63,392 nt of DNA from Shimia marina (GTDB taxonomy: Bacteria > Pseudomonadota > Alphaproteobacteria > Rhodobacterales > Rhodobacteraceae): positions 1-63,392 of the forward strand of contig NZ_CYPW01000011.1 in assembly GCF_001458175.1 (NCBI RefSeq). The letters are read 5' to 3'. Positions 44,874 through 53,398 of the stretch are shown here, piece by piece. Each line of letters opens with the position of its first letter. Position 1 is the first letter of the stretch. The translations under genes were made by a program, and so were the position numbers. A model generated the notes under the pieces. It made no database searches, was not told the origin of the DNA, and saw only the letters and a program-made list of their open reading frames with translations.

Positions 44874-45881
44874 ATGGAACGCAGACCGACAATCAAAGAT
44901 GTGGCACGTGAGGCCGGGGTGTCAAAATCCACCGTGAGCCTCGTGTTGCAGGGCAGTGCCCTTGTGAAGTCGCAGACCCGTGAGCATGTGCAAAATGTGA
45001 TGGCGCGGATCGGGTATGTGTATAATCGGTCTGCCGCCAAATTGCGCTCTGGCTCCACGGGCTTGATTGGGCTTGTGATCAACGATCTGCGCAATCCGTT
45101 TTTCTCCGAATTGGCAGCGTGCTTGCAGGAAAGCCTGTCGCAGCAGGATTATGTTGCGGTTCTCGCTAACACCAATGAAGATCCTGTTCTGCAGCACAAG
45201 ATGATCAAGGCGCTGATCGAACATGGGGTATCAGGCTTTGTCATCAGCCCGACCTATGATGACAGCGGTGCGGCCTTTGAAGAGATTGCGCGCGCGGGTT
45301 TGCCTGCGATGCAGGTGTTTCGACAGGGCGATATGCGCGGTGACAAATTTCCCTTTGCGGCACCGGATTACAAAGAGGGGGGGCGACTGGCGGTGGCGCA
45401 TCTGCGCGCGCGCGGGGGTCGGCGCATTGCCTTCGTCGGAGGGCTTGAGGGACGGCCGGTCACGCAGGAGCGGGCCTCGGGGGATCTTGCGCTGATGCGG
45501 GAGCAGGGGCAGGAGCCTATCATGCTCACCGGTGCAGCGACACGTCAGTTTGGCCAGGACCAGGCCGCGGTTTTGGCGTCGCAGTATCCCGAGGTGGATG
45601 GAGTTGTGTGTTTCAACGACCTTGTTGCGCTGGGCCTGTTGAGCGCCAGCGTGGCCATGGGGCGTGATGTGGGGCACAGGCTGCGCATTGTGGGGGTCGA
45701 TGACATCGCCGAATGCCAACACAGTGCGCCATCGCTGAGCTCTGTGTGTTGCCGAATTCCAGAGTTCGCCAATACCATCAGCGGGCAGTTGCTGGAGTGG
45801 CTGCAAAATGGTCCGGCACCGGCCCGCGAGCTGCGAACCCCAGTAGAATTGATGGTGCGCGCCTCAAGCGGGACCCTCTGA
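44874..45881 (+). CDS. LacI-family regulator inside the 18-gene operon
   Basis: Regulator of 335 residues. The helix-turn-helix is 'TIKDVAREAGVSKSTVSLVL' (about 6-25), followed by the hinge and a sugar-binding-type domain ('STGLIGLVINDLRNPFFSEL', 'GFVISPTYDDSG', 'RRIAFVGGLEGRPVTQERA', 'VVCFNDLVALGLL', 'IVGVDDIAECQHSAPSLSSV'). It lies within the operon, 12-13 bp from each neighbour, so it would control its own synthesis through the two operators at 30274-30322. Confidence 0.93.
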   Translation: MERRPTIKDVAREAGVSKSTVSLVLQGSALVKSQTREHVQNVMARIGYVYNRSAAKLRSGSTGLIGLVINDLRNPFFSELAACLQESLSQQDYVAVLANTNEDPVLQHKMIKALIEHGVSGFVISPTYDDSGAAFEEIARAGLPAMQVFRQGDMRGDKFPFAAPDYKEGGRLAVAHLRARGGRRIAFVGGLEGRPVTQERASGDLALMREQGQEPIMLTGAATRQFGQDQAAVLASQYPEVDGVVCFNDLVALGLLSASVAMGRDVGHRLRIVGVDDIAECQHSAPSLSSVCCRIPEFANTISGQLLEWLQNGPAPARELRTPVELMVRASSGTL

Positions 45882-45892
45882 GGAGAGAGACG

Positions 45893-47137
45893 ATGATGCA
45901 AGATCCTGAGCGTTTTCTGCGAAATCTTTTTGATCAGGCTGTCGCCGTGGCGGATCCTATGGTGGCCCTTCCGGGTGTTTTGGGCGAGAAACCCAAAGGC
46001 CGTGTGTTGGTTGTTGGCGCTGGAAAGGCCAGTGCCCGCATGGCCGAAGCGCTTGAAAGTGCATGGGGGCCTTGTGAGGGGCTGGTGATCACGCGTTATG
46101 GTTACGAGCGGCCCTGTGATGGGATCCGCATTGCCTCTGCGGCGCACCCGGTGCCGGATGCGGCAGGCGCGGCGGCGACGCTTGAGATGCTTGCGCTGGT
46201 GCAGGGGCTGAGTGCCGAGGACACAGTGATCTGTCTGATTTCCGGTGGCGCCTCTTCTCTGCTGACCGTGCCTGTGCCCGGGGTCACGCTGGAAGAATTG
46301 CAGCAGGTCAATGCGGATCTGCTCGCCTCAGGTGCGCCGATTTCGCTTATGAACGCGCTGCGCAAACATCTGTGCCAGGCCAAAGGCGGGCAATTGGCAG
46401 CGGCGGCTTACCCGGCCAAAGTGGTTTCTTATCTGATCTCCGATGTCCCGGGGGATGAACCGGGCATGATCGGGTCTGGCCCCACGGTGGGCGAACCGCG
46501 CGATCTGCAGAGTGCTTTGGCTGCGCTGGCAGAGTATGGCGTACAGTTGCCAGAACATATCGTCGCTGCTGCTCAAGCGCATGGCGGGGTTTTGGCCCCG
46601 GGGGATGCCCGCCTGTCCACAACGGAGAACATTCTCTTTGCCTCGCCGCGCCAATCGCTTGAGGCGGCGCGGCGTGTGGCGGAAGAGGCCGGGTGCCGGG
46701 TGGAAATTCTGGACGATGCGTTGGAGGGTGAGGCGCGCGATGTGGCCGCAGTGCAGGCTGATCTGGCGCGCAAACACAGCGCCGATGGACCTTTGGTTTT
46801 GTTGTCAGGCGGGGAGCTCACGGTGACGCGGCGTGGTGACGGTGTGGGTGGACCCAATGCCGAGTTCGCGCTGGCGCTGGCCGTGGCGTTGAATGGCATG
46901 GCCGGGATTTACGCGATTGCCTGTGACACGGATGGTGTGGATGGGGCCGCCGAGGTGGCCGGCGCGATCATTGGCCCGGACACGCTTGCCAAGGCGGAGA
47001 AAATGGATGCAGATGCGCAGGCCGCGCTTGCGATCAACGATGCGCATGGTTTCTTTGGACGCATTGGTGCGCAGGTGGTGCCAGGGCCGACGCTGACAAA
47101 TGTGAATGACTTTCGGGCCATTTTGATCACGGGATGA
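45893..47137 (+). CDS. Glycerate 2-kinase (MOFRL family, GckA/TtuD type)
   Basis: Class II glycerate kinase of 414 residues that converts D-glycerate to 2-phosphoglycerate. Family segments are 'GRVLVVGAGKASARMAEALE' (about 38-57), 'ISGGASSLLTVPVPGVTLEE' (about 120-139), 'LRKHLCQAKGGQLA' and the C-terminal MOFRL domain with 'LLSGGELTVTRRGDGVGGPN' and 'DTDGVDG'. I chose ATG 45893 behind GGAGAGAGA; the frame is open further upstream but there overlaps the LacI gene. Its presence implies that the pathway yields glycerate or hydroxypyruvate. Confidence 0.92.
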   Translation: MMQDPERFLRNLFDQAVAVADPMVALPGVLGEKPKGRVLVVGAGKASARMAEALESAWGPCEGLVITRYGYERPCDGIRIASAAHPVPDAAGAAATLEMLALVQGLSAEDTVICLISGGASSLLTVPVPGVTLEELQQVNADLLASGAPISLMNALRKHLCQAKGGQLAAAAYPAKVVSYLISDVPGDEPGMIGSGPTVGEPRDLQSALAALAEYGVQLPEHIVAAAQAHGGVLAPGDARLSTTENILFASPRQSLEAARRVAEEAGCRVEILDDALEGEARDVAAVQADLARKHSADGPLVLLSGGELTVTRRGDGVGGPNAEFALALAVALNGMAGIYAIACDTDGVDGAAEVAGAIIGPDTLAKAEKMDADAQAALAINDAHGFFGRIGAQVVPGPTLTNVNDFRAILITG

Positions 47138-47218
47138 TTGCGTCGCCTGCTGCGGCATCTGATAAAGAGCGCGAAGATACGGCGCAGGGCTGTGTTCGCT
47201 GCATGCGAGGGAATTGGC

Positions 47219-47938
47219 ATGAAAAAGGCAATTGTAACGGGGCATTCCAAAGGGCTTGGCGCGGGGCTGGTACAGAGCCTGATCCATGCCGGGTTTGATG
47301 TGCTTGGCGTGTCGCGCAGCGCGCTTAGCACGACCCATGGCAAGCTGAGCGAAGTGGCGCTTGATCTGGCAGATGAGGCAGCTGTGTCTGCGTTTGCGTC
47401 TGGGGAGGATTTCGCGCGGTTTCTGGCGGGTGCGACGGAAGCCGTATTGATCAACAATGCAGGGATTGTGGAGCCCATCGCACCGATTGGCCGACAGGAC
47501 GCCAGTCTTGTGGCGCGGGCGATTGCTGTGAACATCACGGGGCCCTTGTTGTTGACCAATGCCTTTGTGGCTGCCACTCAAGGGGCGGCGGACCGTCGGG
47601 TGGCCCATATTTCCAGCGGAGCAGGGCGCAATGCCTATACCGGTTGGAGCGTGTATTGCGCCACCAAAGCGGCGCTGGATATGCATGCGCGCGCGATGGT
47701 GGAGGACGAAGTGGCGGCATTGAAGGTTGAAAGCATTGCGCCGGGTGTGATTGACACGGGTATGCAGGCCACGATCCGCGCCACGTCGGAGGAAGATTTT
47801 TCCATTTTGGACCAGTTCAAGGCCATGAAAGACGACGGTGCGTTGGCGCAGGCACAAGATACAGCCGATAAGATCACGGCGCATATTCTCAGCGCCGGGT
47901 TTGGAGCAGAAACCATCACGGACGTACGCCAGTTCTGA
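47219..47938 (+). CDS. Short-chain dehydrogenase/reductase 2
   Basis: NAD(P)-dependent oxidoreductase of 239 residues. 'AIVTGHSKGLGAGLVQSL' (about 4-21) binds the cofactor, 'LINNAGIVEP' is near 84 and the catalytic set is 'ISSGAGRNAYTGWSVYCATK' near 132-151 (Ser, Tyr, Lys). The ATG at 47219 has GAGGG upstream; the frame is open earlier without a ribosome site. SepA/YueD-like short SDRs are similar. It could reduce a keto sugar or hydroxypyruvate/tartronate semialdehyde in this context. Confidence 0.88.
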   Translation: MKKAIVTGHSKGLGAGLVQSLIHAGFDVLGVSRSALSTTHGKLSEVALDLADEAAVSAFASGEDFARFLAGATEAVLINNAGIVEPIAPIGRQDASLVARAIAVNITGPLLLTNAFVAATQGAADRRVAHISSGAGRNAYTGWSVYCATKAALDMHARAMVEDEVAALKVESIAPGVIDTGMQATIRATSEEDFSILDQFKAMKDDGALAQAQDTADKITAHILSAGFGAETITDVRQF

Positions 47939-47954
47939 GCATGTTTTGGGGCGG

Positions 47955-47988
47955 GCCAGCACGCTGGCGCAGACACCGGCGTGCTGGC
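47955..47988 (+). terminator. Hairpin between SDR2 and the isomerase gene
   Basis: A perfect 10-bp stem (GCCAGCACGC with GCGTGCTGGC) with a 14-nt loop in the 146-bp gap after the SDR gene. No T run follows, so it is more likely an mRNA-processing or stability element than a full stop. Confidence 0.4.
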
Positions 47989-48084
47989 ACAGATTGGATT
48001 GCGGCACCTGCCGTGAGTTGAGGTACAACAACAGATTTGCTGGCGCCTATTCTGTGGAGGACAGGGGCGCGCAGGGAGGATAAG

Positions 48085-48771
48085 ATGAAGCGTTCCACCA
48101 TCAATGAGATCATGCAGGCGGCGGATGACATGATCCGCTCTTACGGGTTCAAACTGCCGCCTTTTGCCTATTGGACACCTGACATGTTTGTGGCGCAGAA
48201 AACGCAGGCCAAAGCCCTGATTGAGGCGCGCTGTGGTTGGGACATCACGGACTATGGTGATGGCCGTTTTGATGAAATGGGGCTGTTTCTGTTCACTCTG
48301 CGTAATGGACGCCTGGCGGATCTGCAACGGGGCGGGGGGATGTGCTATGCGGAAAAGCTGTTGATTTCACGTCAGGATCAGCTCTCGCCGATGCACACCC
48401 ATGTGATCAAGGCCGAGGATATCATCAATCGGGGTGGTGCGACCTTGGTGGTTGAGCTTTATGGCTCCGATGATGTGGGAAGTTTTGCCGAAGATCGCGG
48501 CGGTGTGGTGATGTGTGATGGCATCGCCCGCAGTTTTGCACCCGGAGAAAAGCTAAAGTTTGCACCCGGCGAGAGCCTGACATTGATGCCGGGGGATTGG
48601 CATGCCTTTTGGGGAGAAGGCGGGGATGTGCTGATCGGGGAAGTCTCCACCGTCAATGATGATGAGACTGACAATGTTTTCCGCGCGCCCATTGGGCGTT
48701 TTGCCGAGATTGAAGAAGACGTGGCGCCGATGCATCTTCTGGTCAGTGATTACACCAAGTGGTTGGGGTAA
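48085..48771 (+). CDS. D-lyxose / D-mannose isomerase
   Basis: Cupin-fold ketol-isomerase of 228 residues, the normal length of D-lyxose isomerases, which also interconvert D-mannose and D-fructose. The metal site is expected from 'MHTHVIKAEDI' (two His and the Glu, about 103-113) and the later 'DWHAFWGE' His. The N-terminus 'MKRSTINEIMQAADDMI' and 'LPPFAYWTPDM' fit the family. A GGGAGG ribosome site precedes ATG 48085. It is followed 6 bp later by a sugar kinase gene, so ketose formation and phosphorylation are coupled. Confidence 0.88.
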   Translation: MKRSTINEIMQAADDMIRSYGFKLPPFAYWTPDMFVAQKTQAKALIEARCGWDITDYGDGRFDEMGLFLFTLRNGRLADLQRGGGMCYAEKLLISRQDQLSPMHTHVIKAEDIINRGGATLVVELYGSDDVGSFAEDRGGVVMCDGIARSFAPGEKLKFAPGESLTLMPGDWHAFWGEGGDVLIGEVSTVNDDETDNVFRAPIGRFAEIEEDVAPMHLLVSDYTKWLG

Positions 48772-48777
48772 CGCGCG

Positions 48778-49707
48778 ATGATCCTGTGTTGTGGCGAAGC
48801 TCTGATTGATATGATCCCTGAACCGACTGTTGCAGGGGGCGAGGGCTTTGTGCCCCATGTGGGGGGCGCGGTGTTCAACACGGCGGTGGGGCTTGGGCGA
48901 TTGGGCACGCAGGTTGGTCTGCTCAGCGGTGTTTCGACGGATCAGTTTGGCGCACGGCTTGAGACACACCTGAGGGAAAGTCATGTGGACACCAGCGCGT
49001 TGGTGCGCTCTGCGCGCCCCACAACCATGGCTTTTGTGCAGCTTGAGGATGGGCATGCCAGCTATACGTTTTATGATGAAAATACTGCCGGACGCATGAT
49101 GGCATCTGCGGATGTGGCACCGATCGGCGAGGAGGTTGAGGCGCTGTTTTTTGGCGGCATTAGCCTTGCGGTGGAGCCCTGTGCCAATACCTATGCTGAT
49201 GTTTTGCAACGTGAGGGGGCGCGCCGGGTGGTGATGATCGACCCAAATATTCGCCCCGGATTTATCCGTGACGTGTCGCGCTATCGTGCGCGTTTGGACC
49301 GGATGTTTGCACAGGCGGATGTGGTGAAAGTCTCTGATGAGGATCTGAGCTGGTTGATGCCGGATGTTGCAGGCTTTGAGGCGCGTGCGCAAAAACTTCT
49401 CCAGAAAGGGCCCGCCTTTGTGATCGTGACCTGTGGTTCAAAGGGTGCGCAGGGCTTTCTGACAAGCGGTGAACAGGTCGCGGTGCCCGCACAGCCCGCA
49501 ACGGTGGTGGATACGGTAGGGGCCGGGGACACATTCAACAGCGGTGTCTTGGCGCGGTTGTCTGAGCTGGGCGCCCTGCGCAAGGACCGCATCAGCAGTC
49601 TGTCACCTGAGAATGCGAGAGACGCGCTGTTGTTTGGGGCCAAAGTGGCGGCGGTGACCGTGGCGCGGGCCGGGGCCAATCCGCCTTGGGCGCGTGAGCT
49701 TGCATAG
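48778..49707 (+). CDS. PfkB-family sugar kinase (fructokinase-like)
   Basis: Ribokinase-fold kinase of 309 residues. The N-terminus 'CCGEALIDMIPE' and 'GGAVFNTAVGLGRLG' (about 29-43), 'IDPNIRP' and the signature 'DTVGAGDTFNSGVLARL' (about 242-258) with the catalytic Asp are clear. The layout is that of fructokinases. With the preceding isomerase it would turn mannose into fructose-6-phosphate, or lyxose into xylulose-5-phosphate. It is the last gene of the operon. Confidence 0.9.
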   Translation: MILCCGEALIDMIPEPTVAGGEGFVPHVGGAVFNTAVGLGRLGTQVGLLSGVSTDQFGARLETHLRESHVDTSALVRSARPTTMAFVQLEDGHASYTFYDENTAGRMMASADVAPIGEEVEALFFGGISLAVEPCANTYADVLQREGARRVVMIDPNIRPGFIRDVSRYRARLDRMFAQADVVKVSDEDLSWLMPDVAGFEARAQKLLQKGPAFVIVTCGSKGAQGFLTSGEQVAVPAQPATVVDTVGAGDTFNSGVLARLSELGALRKDRISSLSPENARDALLFGAKVAAVTVARAGANPPWARELA

Positions 49708-49708
49708 C

Positions 49709-49786
49709 TGGGGGTCAGCCCCCATACGCAGGTTTAAATGGGGGCCAGCCCCCATACGCGTATTTAAAATGGGGGCCAGCCCCCAT
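49709..49786. repeat. Three tandem hairpin repeats, 30-31 bp period
   Basis: Three units, each a TGGGGG-(T/C)CAG-CCCCCA hairpin (49709-49724, 49739-49754, 49770-49785) followed by a short ATACGC/TTTAAA spacer. Directly after is CCCCGGAGTATTTT (49788-49801) and TCAGAAGAAG. The GGGGGCCAGCCCCC hairpin and the CGGAGTATTTT tail are a recurrent intergenic pair in Rhodobacteraceae genomes, as I recall them. They probably end the operon transcript. Confidence 0.85.
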
Positions 49787-49907
49787 ACCCCCGGAGTATT
49801 TTCCGTCAGAAGAAGCGATGTAGGAGGGTGAGGTGGGCCGGGCAGTGAAAGGCTTGCCTTGGCGTCAGAAGGGCGGCATGAAGCGCGCAGTGTTTCAGGA
49901 GGCGCGT

Positions 49908-50546
49908 ATGACACCGCAGGACGTTGAAAAGCTCTTTATTCGTGCAGATGGCAGCTATGGGTTTGCCCGGTGGGGACGGCCCATTGCGCCGGTGGTTTTT
50001 GGCGTGGAAGAGGCCACGTTGCGCACGGTGAAAGGCGCGCTGGAGGCCGTGGTGACCCTTGTCGGGCATCAGATGGCGGAGACGGATCCGGAGCTGGGCA
50101 GCAATCTGATGATGTTTTTCTTCCGTGAATGGGATGAATTGCTGGCGGTGCCGGATCTGGAGCGTTTGATCCCGGATCTCGCGCCTTTGGTGGCGCGTCT
50201 GAAAGCGGCGGATGCCACACAGTACCGCGCGTTTCGGTTTGACAATGCGGGGGCCATTCAGGCGGCCTTTGTGTTTTTGCGCATGAACAAGGAAATGGCA
50301 CAGATCCCGGCGGAGGCCTTGGCGCTGGGTGAGGCGGTGCAGACGATTGTGACCTGGGGGCCGCAGGCCTTTGCTGATACATCTCCTTTGGCCATCGTGC
50401 CGGACAGTGGGGCGACCGTGTTGCGGCCTGAAATTGCGGCGGTGATCGCTGCGGCCTATGATCGGATGATGCCGCCAGCGGCGGCGGATGCGAGCCATGC
50501 GTTGCGCCTGTTTGCGCGGTTGCGGCTGGATCAGGACGGAAACTGA
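49908..50546 (+). CDS. Conserved hypothetical protein
   Basis: A 212-residue soluble protein I cannot assign to a family. It begins 'MTPQDVEKLFIRADGSYGFA' and contains 'WGRPIAPVVFGVEEATL', 'FFFREWDELLAVPDLERLIP' and a C-terminal part rich in Ala and helix-forming residues. No signal peptide or membrane segment is seen. I chose ATG 49908 because a strong AGGAGG lies 7 bp before it; two earlier in-frame starts lack one. Base composition and codon use match the neighbours. It stands alone between the repeats and ybgC. Confidence 0.75.
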   Translation: MTPQDVEKLFIRADGSYGFARWGRPIAPVVFGVEEATLRTVKGALEAVVTLVGHQMAETDPELGSNLMMFFFREWDELLAVPDLERLIPDLAPLVARLKAADATQYRAFRFDNAGAIQAAFVFLRMNKEMAQIPAEALALGEAVQTIVTWGPQAFADTSPLAIVPDSGATVLRPEIAAVIAAAYDRMMPPAAADASHALRLFARLRLDQDGN

Positions 50547-50626
50547 GCGCGGCACAGTTGCAAAAGATCTAGCGCTTGCCTACCCATGGCAGCAGAGCCT
50601 GAACCTCATCTACCGGAGAAAGCCCA

Positions 50627-51013
50627 ATGACCTATACCCTGCCGATCCGCGTCTATTATGAAGACACCGACATGGCGGGCATTGTTTATTATGCCAATTA
50701 TCTGAAGTTTATCGAGCGCGGGCGCAGCGAATGGGTGCGTGAGATTGGCATGGATCAGCTGGAAATGAAGGCTGAGGGTGTGGTGTTTGCGGTCCGCCGT
50801 GTGGAGGCGGATTATCTTGGCTCGGCCGTTTTGGACGATGAGCTGATTGTGGAAACCGAAGTGGCCAATGTCACCGCCGCCCGGCTGGTGATGGAGCAGC
50901 GGGTGCTGCGCGGCGAAGAGGTGTTGTTCCACGCCATGGTTACGGTGGTCTGCATGAATGAAGCGGGGCAACCGGTGCGTTTGCCGGCAAATATCCGCCA
51001 AATGGTGCATTGA
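50627..51013 (+). CDS. ybgC: Tol-Pal system-associated acyl-CoA thioesterase
   Basis: Hot-dog-fold thioesterase of 128 residues that hydrolyses acyl-CoA in the cytoplasm and is encoded with tol-pal genes in most Proteobacteria. The active-site block 'YYEDTDMAGIVYYANYLKFI' (about 10-29) has the catalytic Asp at 15, followed by 'ERGRSEW'. It leads the tol cluster; a gap of 111 bp before tolQ may hold a second promoter. Confidence 0.95.
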   Translation: MTYTLPIRVYYEDTDMAGIVYYANYLKFIERGRSEWVREIGMDQLEMKAEGVVFAVRRVEADYLGSAVLDDELIVETEVANVTAARLVMEQRVLRGEEVLFHAMVTVVCMNEAGQPVRLPANIRQMVH

Positions 51014-51124
51014 GCGGGCAAATTTCCGCGAGCCGCGGCAATTTATTGGCTTTCTCTATAGAAACCGGCTAGGTTTGCTCTCAAACAAGGCCCCATAAGA
51101 GGGCCGCAAAGCAGAGCAGGCAAT

Positions 51125-51802
51125 ATGGAACACGCAGCAGTCGATTTTTCGATGTGGGCGCTTTTTGCGCGCGCAACTCTGACCGTAAAACTGGTGATGG
51201 TGATGCTGATCGTGGCATCCTTCTGGTCTTGGTCGGTGATTGTTCAGAAGCAGATCATGTATCGCAAGGCCCGGCGCGAAGCGGCGCGGTTTGATCGGGC
51301 GTTCTGGTCGGGTGAGCCGCTGGATCAGCTTTTTGAAGAGCTTGGGCCTGAACCCGGTGGGCGCTCTGAACGGGTGTTTGCCGCCGGTATGGTCGAGTGG
51401 CAACGCAGCCATCGTCAGGATGGCGGGTTGATTGCCAATGCCACAAGCCGGATTGACCGGTCGATGGATGTGGCCATCGCCAAGGAGGCAGATGAGCTTC
51501 AAAATGGCTTGCCGATCCTTGCGACCGTTGGCTCCACAGCGCCTTTTGTTGGCTTGTTTGGCACGGTCTGGGGCATCATGAACGCTTTTATCGAGATTGC
51601 GGCACAGCAGAACACCAATCTTGCGGTTGTGGCACCGGGGATTGCTGAGGCGCTGCTTGCCACTGGTCTGGGGCTGCTTGCCGCGATCCCGGCGGTGATT
51701 TTTTACAACAAGCTCAGTGCAGACAGTGATCGGATTGTGGCAGGCTATGAGGCTTTTGCCGATGAATTTGCCACCATTCTCAGCCGCCAGCTGGACGCCT
51801 GA
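51125..51802 (+). CDS. tolQ: TolQ proton channel subunit
   Basis: Inner-membrane part of the TolQ-TolR proton-driven motor that energises TolA during outer-membrane constriction. The 225-residue protein has three hydrophobic segments (about 20-42, 130-155, 170-195). Family stretches are 'FWSGEPLDQLFEE', 'LATVGSTAPFVGLFGTVWGI' and 'IAEALLATGLGLLAAIPAVI'. The tolR gene starts 3 bp after it. Confidence 0.97.
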   Translation: MEHAAVDFSMWALFARATLTVKLVMVMLIVASFWSWSVIVQKQIMYRKARREAARFDRAFWSGEPLDQLFEELGPEPGGRSERVFAAGMVEWQRSHRQDGGLIANATSRIDRSMDVAIAKEADELQNGLPILATVGSTAPFVGLFGTVWGIMNAFIEIAAQQNTNLAVVAPGIAEALLATGLGLLAAIPAVIFYNKLSADSDRIVAGYEAFADEFATILSRQLDA

Positions 51803-51805
51803 GAG

Positions 51806-52291
51806 ATGGGCGCGGGTGTGATAAAATCGGGCGGTGGAGGCGGCAAACGCCGTCGCCGCAATCGTCGCAGCAGCCCCCCAATGAGTGAGATCAACGTCAC
51901 GCCTTTTGTGGATGTGATGTTGGTGCTGCTGATCATCTTTATGGTGGCGGCGCCGCTGTTGACGGTGGGTGTGCCTGTGGAATTGCCCAAAACAGCGGCC
52001 AACCCTTTGCCGGGAGAGCAAGAAGAGCCTTTGACCGTGACCATTGATGCGGAGCTGGGCATCACCATTATGACCACACCAGTGGCCGCCGATGAGCTGG
52101 TGCCCAAGCTGCGCGCAGTGGCGGCGGAGCGGGATTCCCAGCGGGTGTATTTGCGCGCGGATGGGGCCATCCCCTATGAGGCTGTGGTGCAGGTGATGGG
52201 CGCGCTGAATGCAGGTGGTTTCTCTGATGTGGGGCTTGTGACGGATGTGGGCGGGCCAACATTGGATGGCATGGCAACAACGGAAAACTAG
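51806..52291 (+). CDS. tolR: TolR
   Basis: Inner-membrane protein of 161 residues, one N-terminal membrane helix ('VMLVLLIIFMVAAPLL', about 37-52) containing the channel Asp in 'NVTPFVDVMLVLLIIFM', and a periplasmic ExbD-like domain. The extra N-terminal 25 residues are Gly, Lys and Arg rich and would lie in the cytoplasm. Works with TolQ to drive TolA. Confidence 0.96.
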   Translation: MGAGVIKSGGGGGKRRRRNRRSSPPMSEINVTPFVDVMLVLLIIFMVAAPLLTVGVPVELPKTAANPLPGEQEEPLTVTIDAELGITIMTTPVAADELVPKLRAVAAERDSQRVYLRADGAIPYEAVVQVMGALNAGGFSDVGLVTDVGGPTLDGMATTEN

Positions 52292-52300
52292 GGCGCGCGG

Positions 52301-53398
52301 GTGCATATCGGCCATTATATCTCGGGCGCGGCCCACACCGGTCTGATCGGCTGGGTCCTGCTTGGCGGGTTCTTCAGCTCCGATCCGCCTCCTATGGAGG
52401 TGACGGATGTGTCGGTGATTTCGGCGGCAGACTTTGAGGCGCTGCTGCAGGCGCAAGCCGCGCCGGATGCGGCCACCGAGTTGGCTTTGCCCAACCCGCC
52501 AGAGGAGGTGCCGGTGGCCCCTGATCTGGTATCGGAGCCCGATGTGACCCCAGAACAGGTGACGCCGGCCGAAACGGAACCCGTTGTGCCTGACACGGTA
52601 CCTGAAACGGTAGAGGTTGCGCCGCCCGTGCCGGTGACGCCGCAGGATGTGGCGCAGGAAACCCCGCAATTGCCAACGCCAGAGGTTGAGTCCGCGGTGG
52701 TGATCCCTGACACACCAGTGCGGCCTGTGACGCGCCCCGCAGATCGTGTGGCGCCAGAGCCTGTTGCGCCGCCGGAGCCGGATGTGGCCATTGCGGATGT
52801 GGTGCAGGAGGCAACCACACCGGATGAAGCGGGCCCCGCAACCGAAGAGGCGCAGGAAGAAACCGCGCCGGAGGCCGCCTCCGCAGAGATCGCAACTGAA
52901 CCGAAGCAAGACGAGGTTGCCAGCGCGGCACCCAGCCGATCGTTGCGCCCGCGTCTGCGCCCAACACAAGTGACCCCCACGCCCAGCCCTGCGGCGACAG
53001 AAGATGCCATCGCGGCGGCTTTGGCTGAGGCCAATGCGGCTACGACGCAAACCAGTGAGACGCCGCGCGGGCCGTCAGGTCCGCCGCTCACACGGGGGGA
53101 GAAAGACGGGCTGCGCGTTGCCGTGCAACAGTGCTGGATTGTCGATGTGGGATCGCGCGCGGCGGATGTGACCGTTGTGGTGGGCGTGTCGTTGGATCAG
53201 GACGGCAAAGTTCAGGGCGATGTGCGGCTGTTGAGCGCGCAGGGCGGTGATGACACTGCTGTGCAAACCGCCTTTCAGTCCGCCAGACGAGCAGTTTTGC
53301 GCTGTCAGAAGACAGGCTATGATCTTCCAGTGGAAAAATATGACCATTGGCGGGATGTTGAGATAACATTTAATCCAGAAAATATGAGGCGCAGATGA
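52301..53398 (+). CDS. tolA: TolA-like energy transducer
   Basis: Periplasm-spanning link between the TolQR motor and TolB/Pal. The 365-residue protein has one N-terminal membrane segment (about 5-25) and a C-terminal TolA/TonB-like domain ('[21 protein letters not shown]', split here over 275-300, and '[17 protein letters not shown]'). The middle (about 45-240) is rich in Pro, Glu, Val and Ala instead of the Lys/Ala/Glu coiled helix of enterobacterial TolA, as often in alphaproteobacteria. The start is GTG 52301 and the end overlaps tolB by 4 bp. Confidence 0.9.
   Translation: MHIGHYISGAAHTGLIGWVLLGGFFSSDPPPMEVTDVSVISAADFEALLQAQAAPDAATELALPNPPEEVPVAPDLVSEPDVTPEQVTPAETEPVVPDTVPETVEVAPPVPVTPQDVAQETPQLPTPEVESAVVIPDTPVRPVTRPADRVAPEPVAPPEPDVAIADVVQEATTPDEAGPATEEAQEETAPEAASAEIATEPKQDEVASAAPSRSLRPRLRPTQVTPTPSPAATEDAIAAALAEANAATTQTSETPRGPSGPPLTRGEKDGLRVAVQQCWIVDVGSRAADVTVVVGVSLDQDGKVQGDVRLLSAQGGDDTAVQTAFQSARRAVLRCQKTGYDLPVEKYDHWRDVEITFNPENMRRR

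Noticed and set aside
46805..48031. 408-codon open frame antisense to glycerate kinase and SDR2
   Set aside because: No domain; both opposite-strand genes are well supported with ribosome sites and motifs.
30358..49707. A standard inositol or levoglucosan pathway
   Set aside because: Gfo/Idh and isomerase genes are suggestive, but the signature enzymes of those pathways (Iol proteins, or the levoglucosan set) are not seen.
49709..49786. CRISPR array
   Set aside because: Only three units, the spacers are nearly identical and short, and each unit is a hairpin; no cas genes are present.
51056..53050. 664-codon open frame antisense to tolQ-tolR-tolA
   Set aside because: It spans three real genes on the other strand and consists of Arg/His/Gly-rich low-complexity sequence.
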